From assembly GCF_028473145.1 (NCBI RefSeq), contig NZ_CP092370.1:1674001-1738000 (forward strand): a stretch of 64,000 nt of DNA. The letters are read 5' to 3'. The notes beneath the pieces are model-generated. The model made no database searches. It had not been told where the DNA came from and saw only the letters and a list, made by a program, of their open reading frames with translations. Shown here piece after piece: positions 36,101-47,392 of the stretch. This DNA is from Flavobacterium sp. CBA20B-1. GTDB lineage: Bacteria > Bacteroidota > Bacteroidia > Flavobacteriales > Flavobacteriaceae. The translations under genes were made by a program, and so were the position numbers. Each line of letters opens with the position of its first letter. Position 1 is the first letter of the stretch.

Positions 36101-36979
36101 ATGAAAAAAATAATCTTGGCAGCATGTTGTTTGCCGTTTTTAACAAGTTGCGTTACCCGAAAATTGTATAACGAGTTAGACGCCAAATATAAAAATTGTG
36201 CCGAAGAATTGGAGCGATTAACTGGCGAAACTGCCGATTTAAAAACACAATCGTTTGATTTGGGAACGAAGAATCAATCCTTACAAAATCAGTTAGAAGA
36301 GGCTGTTGCCGAACGCGACAGGCTAAAAGTGACCTACGAGCAATTGCAAAAAGACTACAACAGCTTAGAAAAAAACAGCGACCAAGCAATTAAAGCCGAA
36401 ATTGAACGTTTAAACAATCTGAAAAAAGAATTAGATACCAAATCATCGCGCGTTGCAGAGCTAGAAGGAAAATTGGCTGCCCAAGATAAAAATCTTCGCA
36501 AATTAAAAGAAACCCTTTCAAAAGCTTTGTTTGAATTTGAAGGTAAAGGATTAACGGTGGAACAGAAAAACGGAAAGGTTTATGTATCGATGGAAAACAA
36601 ATTGTTGTTTCCTTCAGGCAGTTGGACCGTTAGCAACGAAGGTAGAAATGCGGTGGAACAGTTAGCCGAGGTTTTAGCAAAAAACCCAGACATTAGTATT
36701 TTGATTGAAGGGCACACCGATAACGATAAAATTGTTGGAAATTTAGGCGGTGGCGTTACCAACAACTGGGATTTGTCAACCAAGCGCGCCACAGCAATCG
36801 TAAATATTATTGAACAAACCAGCGGCATCGATAAAAAGAATTTAACCGCAGCCGGACGCAGTGAATATGCACCAATAGCCACTAATTCATCTGTGGAAGG
36901 CAAATCTAAAAACCGACGTATCGAGGTGATTCTAACTCCAAAATTAGACGAAATATCTAAATTGTTAAACGAATTATAA
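36101..36979 (+). CDS. OmpA-family lipoprotein with coiled coil
   Basis: A 292-residue lipoprotein: lipobox LTSC (Cys17), a long coiled coil (about 30-150, Glu/Lys/Leu-rich), then an OmpA-like peptidoglycan-binding domain (about 160-285) with ILIEGHTDND, NWDLSTKRATAIVNII and the end motif SKNRRIEVIL. It probably links the outer membrane to peptidoglycan. It sits 18 bp after xth and is followed by a strong terminator. Confidence 0.92.
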   Translation: MKKIILAACCLPFLTSCVTRKLYNELDAKYKNCAEELERLTGETADLKTQSFDLGTKNQSLQNQLEEAVAERDRLKVTYEQLQKDYNSLEKNSDQAIKAEIERLNNLKKELDTKSSRVAELEGKLAAQDKNLRKLKETLSKALFEFEGKGLTVEQKNGKVYVSMENKLLFPSGSWTVSNEGRNAVEQLAEVLAKNPDISILIEGHTDNDKIVGNLGGGVTNNWDLSTKRATAIVNIIEQTSGIDKKNLTAAGRSEYAPIATNSSVEGKSKNRRIEVILTPKLDEISKLLNEL

Positions 36980-36983
36980 ACAG

Positions 36984-37012
36984 AAATCCCGGACTTTAAA
37001 CCGGGATTTTTT
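36984..37012 (+). terminator. Terminator after the OmpA-family gene
   Basis: AAATCCCGG and CCGGGATTT with an eight-base loop and T6. Confidence 0.9.
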
Positions 37013-37025
37013 ACAATTATTTTTC

Positions 37026-38330
37026 ATGAACGAACTACAACAACACTTTCAAAGTACTATTTATTCATTTGGATTTAATCTTTTGGAAAAAACCGGATTA
37101 AGCAGCCAAGCAGCCCATTATGTGAATACGCTGTTACTGATTATTATTTTTTCAATTGTTTTGTACGGTATTGATTTTTTACTCCGTAGAATTTTAATGA
37201 TTATACTGATAAAAACCATCCGCAAAAGCAAAACCCGCATCGATGATTTTCTAATTCATAACAATGTACTTAAAAACCTTACGCATTTAATTCCGCTGAT
37301 TATAGCAAAGCAATCATTACCGCTTATCTTTACAGGTTTTCCGCAAATTACATTGTTCACCATTAAAATAGTAGATGTGCTTATTATTATCACCTTTACG
37401 GTGTTAATAAAATCTATTTTTTATACCTTAAAAGATATATTACACAGCCGCAAACGTTTTTCAGACAAGCCTTTAGACAGTTATTTTCAAGTAATTGCGA
37501 TTTTGCTTTATATGATTGGCGCTATTTTGATTTTTTCAGAACTTACCGGGAAGAATCCAACAGGTTTGCTAACCGCATTAGGAGCTGCATCGGCAATCAT
37601 CATTTTGGTTTTTAAAGATACCATTTTAGGTTTTGTAGCCAGCATTCAGGTTTCGTCAAACGATATGGTTCGGGTGGGCGATTGGATCGAAATGCCAAAA
37701 TACGGTGCAGACGGGGATGTACTTACCATTAACCTTAGCACGGTGAAAATACGCAATTTCGACAATACAGTTACCACCATTCCTACCTATGCTTTAATTA
37801 GTGATTCGTTTAAAAACTATCGAACCATGCAAAAATCGGGCGGTCGAAGAATCAAACGATCGCTGAATATAAAAATGGGATCAATTCGCTTTTTAGATTC
37901 AAACGAAATTGAAGATTTAAAACGTATTAAACTTATAAAATCGTACATCATTGAACGCCAGCAAGAAATCAACACCTATAATCTAAATCATGTTGATGAT
38001 CCCACAATGCTTGTAAATGGACGCCGAATGACCAATATTGGTTTGTTTCGGGAATATGTGAAACGCTATTTATTGAACAACAGCAATATCCATAAGCAAT
38101 TTCATTTAATGGTGCGCCATATGCAACCCACCCAACATGGTTTACCCATTGAAATATATGCGTTCACAAACACGGTTGATTGGCTAAAATACGAAGGCAT
38201 TATGGCAGATATTTTTGATCATATTTTGGCGGTGGTACCCTATTTTCACTTAGAACTTTTTGAACTACCAAGTGCCGCAGATATACACGAGGTGCTTTTA
38301 GCACAAATTAATGAAAACAAAAATGGTTAG
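37026..38330 (+). CDS. MscS-family mechanosensitive channel, YbdG-like
   Basis: A 434-residue inner-membrane channel. It has four or five N-terminal membrane helices (about 30-55, 75-95, 110-130, 155-175), the pore helix GLLTALGAASAIIILVFKDT (about 180-200), and the MscS beta domain with NDMVRVGDWIEMPKYGADG and NFDNTVTTIPTYALISDSF. A long cytoplasmic part follows. The insertion after the beta domain and the overall length match the YbdG subgroup. It should open under membrane tension to release solutes. Confidence 0.92.
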   Translation: MNELQQHFQSTIYSFGFNLLEKTGLSSQAAHYVNTLLLIIIFSIVLYGIDFLLRRILMIILIKTIRKSKTRIDDFLIHNNVLKNLTHLIPLIIAKQSLPLIFTGFPQITLFTIKIVDVLIIITFTVLIKSIFYTLKDILHSRKRFSDKPLDSYFQVIAILLYMIGAILIFSELTGKNPTGLLTALGAASAIIILVFKDTILGFVASIQVSSNDMVRVGDWIEMPKYGADGDVLTINLSTVKIRNFDNTVTTIPTYALISDSFKNYRTMQKSGGRRIKRSLNIKMGSIRFLDSNEIEDLKRIKLIKSYIIERQQEINTYNLNHVDDPTMLVNGRRMTNIGLFREYVKRYLLNNSNIHKQFHLMVRHMQPTQHGLPIEIYAFTNTVDWLKYEGIMADIFDHILAVVPYFHLELFELPSAADIHEVLLAQINENKNG

Positions 38331-38347
38331 GTTATATTAAGAACAAA

Positions 38348-38371
38348 AAAGCGGGGATTTTTCCCCGCTTT
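38348..38371 (-). terminator. Terminator shared by the adhesin genes, copy 1
   Basis: AAAGCGGGG/CCCCGCTTT with a six-base loop. The same hairpin plus about 60 bp of flank follows all three adhesin genes (44558-44581 and 50028-50051). It may also stop the plus-strand channel gene. Confidence 0.85.
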
Positions 38372-38419
38372 GTTTGCTTAAAACATAATGTTTTAACTTT
38401 TGCTATTATGGTGATAAAC

Positions 38420-41175
38420 TTATCGTTTTACCACTTTAATGAATTGTGATGCTTTTGCAGTTTCCACCTTCACTAAATATGTGCCTGAACTTAGGCGCGA
38501 TAAATCGGTGGTTACTTCAATAGCATTGAACTCATTGCTCATCACTTTTTGCCCGGTTAGGGTAAACACTTCTACTTTGGTAATAGCTTCGTTGTAGCTA
38601 ATATGCAGCGCGCTATCAACCGGGTTTGGATAGTATTTCAACTGAGTTAAATCTAACTCTTGCGTGCTTACAGAAAGTATAACTGTAACTGCTGTAGGCG
38701 CACTTCCACAATTGTTAGGGTTTACAATAATTCCATAATAGGTAGTATTGCTCATCAAAAAGGTGCTTGGAGCAAGCTCGTTAATCATTTCCATGGCATC
38801 ATTTGCAGATGCGTACCATTTCACATTTGGTTGGTTCATTACCAGATCAGATACTTTTGCCGGGTAAGGAAACGTTTGTGTTGTTTGACCTGTTGGGCTG
38901 TTAGGCACCGGGCTCACATTCACAGCTACATTGGTTCTTGTTGATATACATCCTGCATTTTCTTGTGCAATGTAATAGGATCCTGAGGTTAACACAAAAC
39001 TATTTGGTAATGGTGTGGTAGCTGTATTGCTTACATACCATACATAAGTTGTAGTTGGTGTGTTCAAATCGCCAATCTGCGTGCCATTACAAGCAGTGAT
39101 AGAGGTCATCGTTGGTGCGGTAACATTTACTACTTGAACAGGAACAGCTACGCGTACCGATTCACAATTTCCAATAACTTGCTGTACATAGTAAGTACCG
39201 TTTGATACTTGTGTAGTTCCTGACAATGGAATCATTGATTGTAATGAACTGTACCAATTTAAGCTTGCAGAAGGATCTTTTCCTACTACTAAGTCGTTCA
39301 ATGTGCTGTTGCCACATACTGTTTGAGCCGTTGCCGTTGGTGCAGGCACTGCTGCCGCTACCGTTACTTGTACTGCTTGGCGTGGTGATTCACACGTTCC
39401 TGTTAACGAGCTAATGTAATATGTTCCCGTTGCCAATAATTGGCTTGCCGGTAATTGTATTGCACTTGTTGGGCTGCTGTACCATTTCAATTGGGTGTAA
39501 TTGAACCCGTCTATGGTCATGTTTTGCACACGAGTGTTGCTGCACACATTTAACTGTGTGGTGGTTAATGGAGTTCCTTGGTTCAAAGTAATTTGAACTG
39601 CCGTACGTGTACTGCTTTCGCATGTTCCAACGGTTTGTGAAGCATAGTAAGTAGTACCATTTGTTAATACGGTTGTTGCAGGCAACAACACACCTCCTGT
39701 TGAAGCACTGTACCATTTGATAGTACTTCCGGTGATTACAACATCTGCCAATGTTGCATTTTGACCAATACAGAAGCTTTGGTTTACTGCTACCGGAGGG
39801 TGCACAAACGCAGGCTCTACGATAGTGTATGTTTCTGTTTTAGAACATCCGTTCGCATCTGTAATGGTTACCGTATAAGTTCCTTTAGCTAAACTGCTTA
39901 AGCTGGTTCCGCTTTGACCATTTGACCATGAATAGCTATAAGGTGCTGTTCCGCCACTTGCTGAAACGGTAATCGCTCCATCGTTTTGTCCGAAACAACT
40001 TATGTTTGTTGCTGTTCCAGTGATTGCCAATGCCGTTGGCTGTGCGATAGAAACACTTGCGGTTGTTTTACATCCGTTAGCATCGGTGATGCTTACCGTA
40101 TAGTTACCCACATTTAAGTTGGTTGCCATATTGCTCATCATTCCGTTTGACCATAAGTACGTATATGGTGCGGTTCCCCCTGCTACGCTTACTGTAGCTG
40201 TTCCGTCGTTTGCCCCGTTACATGTAATGTCGGTTTTTGAAACAGTTCCAACTATCGGAGCAGGTTCTGTGATGGTAAAGTTCTCGGTGATGGTGTTTCC
40301 TGTGTGGTCGGTTACTAACACACTATACATACCTGCCGATAATCCTGTTGCGGTAGCAGCAGTTCCTCCACTTGGTGACCATTGGTAGGTGTAAGGTGCA
40401 TTTCCGCCTATTGCTACGATGCTTGCGCTTGCATCTGATCCGCCATTACAACTTACGTTGGTTTGAGATACAGACTGAACCATCAATGGGATAGGTTGTG
40501 TGATTACAAAATCTTCTGTTGCGGTACAACCATTTGCATCGGTTACTGTTGCAGTGTATGTTCCTGCGGTTAAGTTTGTGATTGCTGCTGTGGTTGCTCC
40601 ATTGCTCCACATATAAGTATATGGTGCTGTTCCGCCACTTGCCGCCACAGTTGCTGCACCGTCATTACCTCCAAACATTGAAACGTCGGTTTGTGCAGCG
40701 TTTGTTGCTACCAGAACAGTAGGTTCTGTGATAACAAAATCTTCTGTTGCGGTACAATTGTTGGCATCTGTAATGGTTAAGGAATATGTACCCGGCGCTA
40801 AATTGCTTACAGAAGTACCAGTGTCTCCTGTAGTCCACAGATAGGTGTAAGGAGCTGTTCCGCCTGTTGGTGTGATATCAATTGTTCCATTGTTAGAACC
40901 ATTACAACTAATGTTGTTTACAACTGCGTTTGAAACTAAAGCATCAGGCTCGGTGATAGTAACTGTCTCGGTAGCCGTGCGGCTTATTCCATCGGTTACT
41001 GTTACGGTGTAAGTACCTGCAGCCAATCCTGTTAAAGTTGGGGTGGTATCACCGGTATTCCATAAATAGGTTATAGGAGCTGCTCCGCCGGTTACTACGA
41101 CAGATGCCATTCCATTGGTATCTCCCGGACAAATATTATTACTTTGTGTAGTTGCTAAAGTAGGAGCAGGAATGT
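38420..41175 (-). repeat. Shared adhesin 3' region, copy 1
   Basis: About 2.75 kb coding for the SprB repeats, Ig-like repeats and sorting domain. It is very similar to 44630-47392 and 50100-52795 but contains blocks that differ (for example 38655-39110, 40225-40280 and 40745-40960). Confidence 0.85.
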
Positions 41176-44100
41176 CTTCGTAATAAACATCGTCTATAGA
41201 CACACTAGAACCTGTAGTACCCCCATTATATGCCAACCTAAAACCAAAATAATCATTAGTTCCTGCTGGTAATGGTACAATATATTCTTCATAAGCAACT
41301 TGATTGGGCGTAAATGTTGCCAAAACAGTTGCTCCTGAAGTTGAAGTATTGCTTGGCATTGAAAGAACTTCAAGCTTGTTAACATAAGCAGTTGCACTTG
41401 TTCCATACGTTTTAACTGAAAACCGTAGTTGTTTAGCTCCGTTTCCTAAATTATTCGTTTCAGGTGAAATCATAACAAGCTCTTCTGCAGCATTTGTTGT
41501 AGAATTTGTTCTATACATTCTAAGATAATTTGTACCTGACTGAGGTGCGCTTGATGCTAAGTTGTGGGTATAAAGATAACCCGTAGAACCTACATCATCA
41601 ATAAAGCTCCAACAAACTGGAATAGAAGGCGTTGTAGTTGAACCCACCAAAGTAGTATCAAAATTTTCATAGAAATCATTCACATAGATATCACAAAGGG
41701 TTTGGAATTCTCTAGGAAAAGTAGTCCACATTCCTGGAGATGCACCACAAATACTTCGAACATAAACAATATAATTGGTTGCCGATGTTAGGCCTGTTAT
41801 ATTCACACTGGTTACCGTTCCCGCGGTTACACCAGTTTGTTCAAGACCAACTGTTCCTGAACCCGGTGCCCCAGATGTACGAACTTCATATTCATAACCT
41901 GTTACTCCCGTAGCCAAAGAAGCGTCCCATGAAAGAGTAGCTGTTGTAGCAGCGACACTATTAACCTGAAAATTCATTGGATAAATACAAGGTGATAAAT
42001 TTTCATAATATACATCGTCAATATTAATATCAACCGTTACAGTTGAATTATTATGTGCCAATCTAAAACCAAAATAATCATCAGTTGTTACCGGTAAAGG
42101 AACTATATACTCTTGGTATCCTGTATGGTTAACTACAACATCTTGAAGAACGGTATAGGTAGACGAAGCGGTAGTTCCGTTAGATCTAACTAATTGCAAA
42201 ATATTGGTAGTATTCGTATTAGATGCCATTGCAGAAAAACGCAACTGTCTAGTACCATTGCCCAAGTTTACTGTTTCTGGTGAAATCAATACTACATTTT
42301 CAGGTGCGTTCGTAGTTGAATTGGTTCGATATAATCTAAATGAATTAGGTGCAGATTGTGCCGTAGCAGCCTCTACATAGCCATAACCCGTTGTAGCAAC
42401 ATCATCAAAATAACTCCAACAGTTTGGTATAGAAGGATTAGTTGTACTACCAGTAGGTGTTGTATCAAAACTTTCCGAAAACATCGTATTTACAATTCCA
42501 CATAAAGTAAAAAACGTAGTAGGAATTGGTGTCCATTTTCCATTTGCTGTACCGCATATACTACGAACATACACCGTATAGTTTAACGATGGATTTAAAC
42601 CGGTTGCCGTTACTGAGGTTGTTGTTGCATTTGGCGTTGTACCCGTTGCTCCTAACCCTGCTGCTCCAGAGCCTGGAACTCCTGAACTCCGAACTTCATA
42701 TTGGTATGCAGTAACACTACTTGAAGTAGAACCTGTCCAAGATATATCGGCTGAAGTTTGTGTAATATTAGAGACAGTAACTCCTGTTGGATATAGACAA
42801 GTATCAAAGTCTTCATAATATACATCATCAATATTAATATCAACAGCGGCTGTTGCGCCATTGTGTGCCAACCTAAAGCCAAAATAATCATCAGTTGTAG
42901 CTGGAATAGGAACGATATATTCTTGGTATCCGGTATGATTAACCACAATACTTTGGATAATTGTAAATGTTGAAGAAGCAGAAGTTCCGTCTGACCTAAC
43001 AATTTGTAAAATATTAGTAGCATTGGTATTCGTAGCCATTGCATAAAAACGAAGCTGTTTGGTACCATTTCCTAAATTATCTGTTTGTGGTGAAATTAAG
43101 ACCAAATTCTGAGCCGCATTAGAAGTTGTATTTGTTCTGTACAGCCTAAAGGAATTAGATCCAGATAAAGCCGTTGCAGCTTCCACATAACCATATCCAG
43201 TAGTTGTAATTTCATCAATATAACTCCAGCACGAAGGAATACTAGCGTTTGTTGTACTACCTGTTGCTGTAGTATCAAAATTTTCTGATAAATTAGCTAT
43301 TGCCGCTTGTGAGACATTCACCACATTTGTTGTCGCTGTAGCACCCCCATTTGTACATGTTACCACAAGTCTATAATTTGTAGTTACAGTCTGATTTGAT
43401 ATCGTAAGAGTGGAATTGTTTGCACCTGCAATATCAGTCCAAGGTCCAGTTGCAGAAGGCGCACTTTGCCATTGATAGGTGATTCCACCTGCTTTTGTTG
43501 CACCTGTTGCAAATAACGTAAAAGGGTCATTAATACAGGTTCTTGCGGTAACTGCTGCCACTCCTGAACTTGGTGTTCCGGTACAAGGCGCCATATTGGT
43601 TATTACCACCGTTCCGTTACCTGTTACATCAGGGTTTGGCACATAACCGGGTTGACCAAACATAATAGTTACACCATTAGACACGCCACCCACATACGAT
43701 GAACCACCACCGCCGGCACCGCCCCAATGACCGCCACCGCCGCCGTAATAGCCGCCGCCGCCGGCAGAACCTCCTAATGTTCCGATATAATCACCTCCTA
43801 TTCCCACATCACCAGCAGAAGAGTAAGTAGTTGAACTTGGCGCACCACCCGCAGTTTGTGTTCCTCCACCCCCTATATAACTTGTTCCACGACTACTACC
43901 ACCACTTTCTCCGATAGCACCGCCACCATTTCCACCATTTCCAGTATAACTACCATATCCTACAGCGCCGCCGCCGCCGCCAGCAACTATAATCCTGTTA
44001 GCATATGTTGTATTTGAAGTTGTTCGTACGTCTGTACCACCACCACCGGAAGCGCCTTCATTAGGAGAAGAAAATGTTCCTACTAATCCCCCTCCACCGT

Positions 44101-44428
44101 TCCATCCACCTGTTGTTGCAACAGAACCAGTACTTCCTTTTCCTCCAACATAGAGATAATACGTTGTTGGAGTTGTTACAGTTATTGTTCCTGATGCATA
44201 TCCTCCTTTTCCGCCTGTACCATTTAAAGCGTTTCCTCCATCAGCTCCCCACGTTTGAATTTCATATGTTCCAGCTGGAAGTGTAACCGTTTGTACAGCA
44301 CCGGTATAAGAGTAGGTTTGTGCTTGCACTTGAAATAATTGAAAAACAAAACCCAATAGCATAATTATAGAAGTTTTGCTTCTAGGCCATGGAATTTTTA
44401 ATCTTGATAATTGTGTAATTTTTTTCAT
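38420..44428 (-). CDS. Giant T9SS adhesin with Gly-rich domain and SprB repeats, copy 1
   Basis: A 2002-residue surface protein. Order: signal peptide (to about 37, VQAQ); Gly-rich ALK/LTK-type domain (about 40-285, TWGADGGNALNGTGGKGGYA); Ig-like module (about 285-375); three choice-of-anchor-J-like modules (about 380-545, 645-810, 910-1085) separated by two FN3 domains; six SprB repeats of about 75 residues (about 1095-1545, e.g. GGTAPYTYLWSNG and GTYTVTITDANGC); five Ig-like repeats with WYSS cores (about 1545-1910); T9SS type A sorting domain (YYPNPVDSALHIS, about 1925-2002). SprB is the gliding adhesin of flavobacteria. This protein probably binds surfaces or glycans. Its last ~900 residues are shared with the next two genes. 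Confidence 0.88.
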   Translation of the reverse strand: MKKITQLSRLKIPWPRSKTSIIMLLGFVFQLFQVQAQTYSYTGAVQTVTLPAGTYEIQTWGADGGNALNGTGGKGGYASGTITVTTPTTYYLYVGGKGSTGSVATTGGWNGGGGLVGTFSSPNEGASGGGGTDVRTTSNTTYANRIIVAGGGGGAVGYGSYTGNGGNGGGAIGESGGSSRGTSYIGGGGTQTAGGAPSSTTYSSAGDVGIGGDYIGTLGGSAGGGGYYGGGGGHWGGAGGGGSSYVGGVSNGVTIMFGQPGYVPNPDVTGNGTVVITNMAPCTGTPSSGVAAVTARTCINDPFTLFATGATKAGGITYQWQSAPSATGPWTDIAGANNSTLTISNQTVTTNYRLVVTCTNGGATATTNVVNVSQAAIANLSENFDTTATGSTTNASIPSCWSYIDEITTTGYGYVEAATALSGSNSFRLYRTNTTSNAAQNLVLISPQTDNLGNGTKQLRFYAMATNTNATNILQIVRSDGTSASSTFTIIQSIVVNHTGYQEYIVPIPATTDDYFGFRLAHNGATAAVDINIDDVYYEDFDTCLYPTGVTVSNITQTSADISWTGSTSSSVTAYQYEVRSSGVPGSGAAGLGATGTTPNATTTSVTATGLNPSLNYTVYVRSICGTANGKWTPIPTTFFTLCGIVNTMFSESFDTTPTGSTTNPSIPNCWSYFDDVATTGYGYVEAATAQSAPNSFRLYRTNSTTNAPENVVLISPETVNLGNGTRQLRFSAMASNTNTTNILQLVRSNGTTASSTYTVLQDVVVNHTGYQEYIVPLPVTTDDYFGFRLAHNNSTVTVDINIDDVYYENLSPCIYPMNFQVNSVAATTATLSWDASLATGVTGYEYEVRTSGAPGSGTVGLEQTGVTAGTVTSVNITGLTSATNYIVYVRSICGASPGMWTTFPREFQTLCDIYVNDFYENFDTTLVGSTTTPSIPVCWSFIDDVGSTGYLYTHNLASSAPQSGTNYLRMYRTNSTTNAAEELVMISPETNNLGNGAKQLRFSVKTYGTSATAYVNKLEVLSMPSNTSTSGATVLATFTPNQVAYEEYIVPLPAGTNDYFGFRLAYNGGTTGSSVSIDDVYYEDIPAPTLATTQSNNICPGDTNGMASVVVTGGAAPITYLWNTGDTTPTLTGLAAGTYTVTVTDGISRTATETVTITEPDALVSNAVVNNISCNGSNNGTIDITPTGGTAPYTYLWTTGDTGTSVSNLAPGTYSLTITDANNCTATEDFVITEPTVLVATNAAQTDVSMFGGNDGAATVAASGGTAPYTYMWSNGATTAAITNLTAGTYTATVTDANGCTATEDFVITQPIPLMVQSVSQTNVSCNGGSDASASIVAIGGNAPYTYQWSPSGGTAATATGLSAGMYSVLVTDHTGNTITENFTITEPAPIVGTVSKTDITCNGANDGTATVSVAGGTAPYTYLWSNGMMSNMATNLNVGNYTVSITDANGCKTTASVSIAQPTALAITGTATNISCFGQNDGAITVSASGGTAPYSYSWSNGQSGTSLSSLAKGTYTVTITDANGCSKTETYTIVEPAFVHPPVAVNQSFCIGQNATLADVVITGSTIKWYSASTGGVLLPATTVLTNGTTYYASQTVGTCESSTRTAVQITLNQGTPLTTTQLNVCSNTRVQNMTIDGFNYTQLKWYSSPTSAIQLPASQLLATGTYYISSLTGTCESPRQAVQVTVAAAVPAPTATAQTVCGNSTLNDLVVGKDPSASLNWYSSLQSMIPLSGTTQVSNGTYYVQQVIGNCESVRVAVPVQVVNVTAPTMTSITACNGTQIGDLNTPTTTYVWYVSNTATTPLPNSFVLTSGSYYIAQENAGCISTRTNVAVNVSPVPNSPTGQTTQTFPYPAKVSDLVMNQPNVKWYASANDAMEMINELAPSTFLMSNTTYYGIIVNPNNCGSAPTAVTVILSVSTQELDLTQLKYYPNPVDSALHISYNEAITKVEVFTLTGQKVMSNEFNAIEVTTDLSRLSSGTYLVKVETAKASQFIKVVKR

Positions 44429-44464
44429 TTTATTGGATTATTAATTTTTAATTAAAATAACCCT

Positions 44465-44472
44465 CAAATATA
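44465..44472 (-). promoter_or_regulatory. Promoter -7 box for adhesin copy 1
   Basis: TATATTTG on the minus strand matches TAnnTTTG, 36 bp before the ATG. No clear -33 box. Confidence 0.5.
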
Positions 44473-44557
44473 ATAAAAAACAATACCAGAAATACTTCGT
44501 AGTACTATTTTTACATTTTTAACATTTTTGCGCAACATATTTGAAATTAAAAACAAA

Positions 44558-44581
44558 AAAGCGGGGATTTTTCCCCGCTTT
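44558..44581 (-). terminator. Adhesin terminator, copy 2
   Basis: Same AAAGCGGGG/CCCCGCTTT hairpin, about 50 bp downstream of the 44630 stop. Confidence 0.85.
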
Positions 44582-44629
44582 GTTTGCTTAAAACATAATG
44601 TTTTAACTTTTGTTATTATGGTGATAAAC

Positions 44630-47392
44630 TTATCGTTTTACCACTTTTATGAATTGTGATGCTTTTGCAGTTTCAACCTTCACTAAATATGTGCCTGAAC
44701 TTAGGCGCGATAAATCGGTGGTTACTTCAATAGCATTGAACTCATTGCTCATCACTTTTTGCCCGGTTAGGGTAAACACTTCTACTTTGGTAATAGCTTC
44801 GTTGTAGCTAATATGCAACGCGCTATCAACCGGGTTTGGATAGTATTTCAACTGAGTTAAATCTAACTCTTGCGTGCTTACGGTAACTTCTACCGTAACG
44901 GCTGTTGGATAACTGCCACATCCATTAGTGCTTACCAAAATTCCGTAGTAAGTAGCTCCATTTTGCAATGGTGCACTAGGTGACAACTGTCCTACTTGAT
45001 CTAAGGCATCATCATAGCTTGCAAACCAGCGTACATTTGGTTGGTTCATTATTAAATCAGATACTTTAGCTGCAAAAGAGAAACCTTGTGTGGTTTGACC
45101 TGTTGGGCTGTTTGGACGTGCGCCTACATTTACAGATACTTGCGTTCTTGCGGAAATACATCCCGAATTTTCTTGGGCAATGTAATAGGTTCCTGAGGTA
45201 ATCACAAAAGTGTCTGCCAAAGGCGTTGTACTTACATTGTCGGTGTACCATAAATAACTGATTGCAGCGGTGTTCAAATCACCAATCTGCGTGCCATCAC
45301 AAGTTGTGATAGAGGTCATCGTTGGTGCGGTAACATTTACTACTTGAACAGGAACAGCTACGCGTACCGATTCACAGTTTCCAATAACTTGCTGCACATA
45401 GTAAGTACCGTTTGATACTTGTGTAGTGCCTGACAATGGAATCATTGATTGTAATGAACTGTACCAGTTTAAGCTTGCAGAAGGATCTTTTCCTACTACT
45501 AAGTCATTCAATGTGCTGTTGCCACATACTGTTTGAGCCGTTGCCGTTGGTGCAGGCACTGCTGCCGCTACCGTTACTTGTACTGCTTGGCGTGGTGACT
45601 CACACGTTCCTGTTAACGAGCTAATGTAATATGTTCCCGTTGCCAATAATTGGCTTGCTGGTAACTGCGAAGTACTTGTTGGGCTGCTGTACCATTTCAA
45701 TTGGGTGTAATTGAACCCGTCTATGGTCATGTTTTGCACACGGGTGTTGCTGCACACATTTAACTGTGTGGTGGTTAATGGAGTTCCTTGGTTCAAAGTA
45801 ATTTGAACTGCCGTACGTGTACTGCTTTCGCATGTTCCAACGGTTTGTGAAGCATAGTAAGTAGTACCATTTGTTAATACGGTTGTTGCAGGCAACAACA
45901 CACCTCCTGTTGAAGCACTGTACCATTTGATAGTACTTCCGGTGATTACAACATCTGCTAGCGTTGCATTTTGACCAATACAGAAACTTTGGTTTACTGC
46001 TACCGGAGGGTGCACAAACGCAGGCTCTACGATAGTGTATGTTTCTGTTTTAGAACACCCGTTCGCATCTGTAATGGTTACCGTATAAGTTCCTGATGAT
46101 AAATTACTTAAACTGGTACCACTTTGACCATTTGACCATGAATAGCTATAAGGTGCTACAGCACCACTTGCTGAAACAGTAATCGCTCCATCGTTTTGTC
46201 CGAAACAACTTATGTTTGTTGCTGTTCCAGTGATTGCCAATGCCGTTGGCTGTGCGATAGAAACACTTGCGGTTGTTTTACATCCGTTGGCATCGGTGAT
46301 GCTTACCGTATAGTTACCCACATTTAAGTTGGTTGCCATATTGTTCATCATTCCGTTTGACCATAAGTACGTATATGGTGCCGTTCCGCCTGCTACGCTT
46401 ACTGTAGCTGTTCCGTCGCTTGCCGCATTACATGTAATATCGGTTGACTGCGAAATAGTAGCTATTAAAGCGTCAGGCTCGGTGATGGTAAAGTTCTCGG
46501 TGATGGTGTTTCCTGTGTGGTCGGTTACTAACACACTATACGTACCTGCCGATAATCCTATTGCGGTAGCAGCAGTTCCTCCACTTGGTGACCATTGGTA
46601 GGTGTAAGGTGCATTTCCGCCTATTGCTACGATGCTTGCGCTTGCATCTGATCCGCCATTACAACTTACGTTGGTTTGAGATACAGACTGAACCATCAAT
46701 GGGATAGGTTGTGTGATAACAAAATCTTCTGTTGCGGTACAACCATTTGCATCGGTTACTGTTGCAGTGTATGTTCCTGCGGTTAAGTTTGTGATTGCTG
46801 CTGTGGTTGCTCCATTGCTCCACATATAAGTATATGGTGCTGTTCCGCCACTTGCCGCCACAGTTGCTGCACCGTCATTACCTCCAAACATTGAAACGTC
46901 GGTTTGTGCAGCGTTTGTTGCTACCAAAACAGTAGGTTCTGTGATAACAAAATCTTCTGTTGCGGTACAATTGTTCAGATCGGTAATGGTTAACGTATAG
47001 GTACCAGGTGTTAAATTGCTTAAACTGGTTCCGGTATCGCCGGTACTCCATAGATAGGTATATGGGAATGTTCCGCCGGTTGGTGCAATGTCTATCGTTG
47101 CATCGTTTAAGCCATTACAACTAATGTTGTTTACAACTGCGTTTGAAACTAAAACATCAGGCTCGGTGATAGTAACTGTCTCGGTAGCCGTGCGGCTTAA
47201 TCCATCGGTTACTGTTACGGTGTAAGTACCTGCGGCCAATCCTGTTAAAGTTGGGGTGGTATCTCCGGTATTCCATAAATAGGTTATAGGAGCTGCGCCG
47301 CCGGTTACTACAACTGATGCCATTCCATTGGTATCTCCCGGACAAATATTATCACTTTGAGTAGTTGCTAAAGTAGGTGCAGGTATATCCTC
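44630..47392 (-). repeat. Shared adhesin 3' region, copy 2
   Basis: Nearly identical to copy 3 (50100-52795), with only scattered base differences visible on reading both. Confidence 0.85.
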
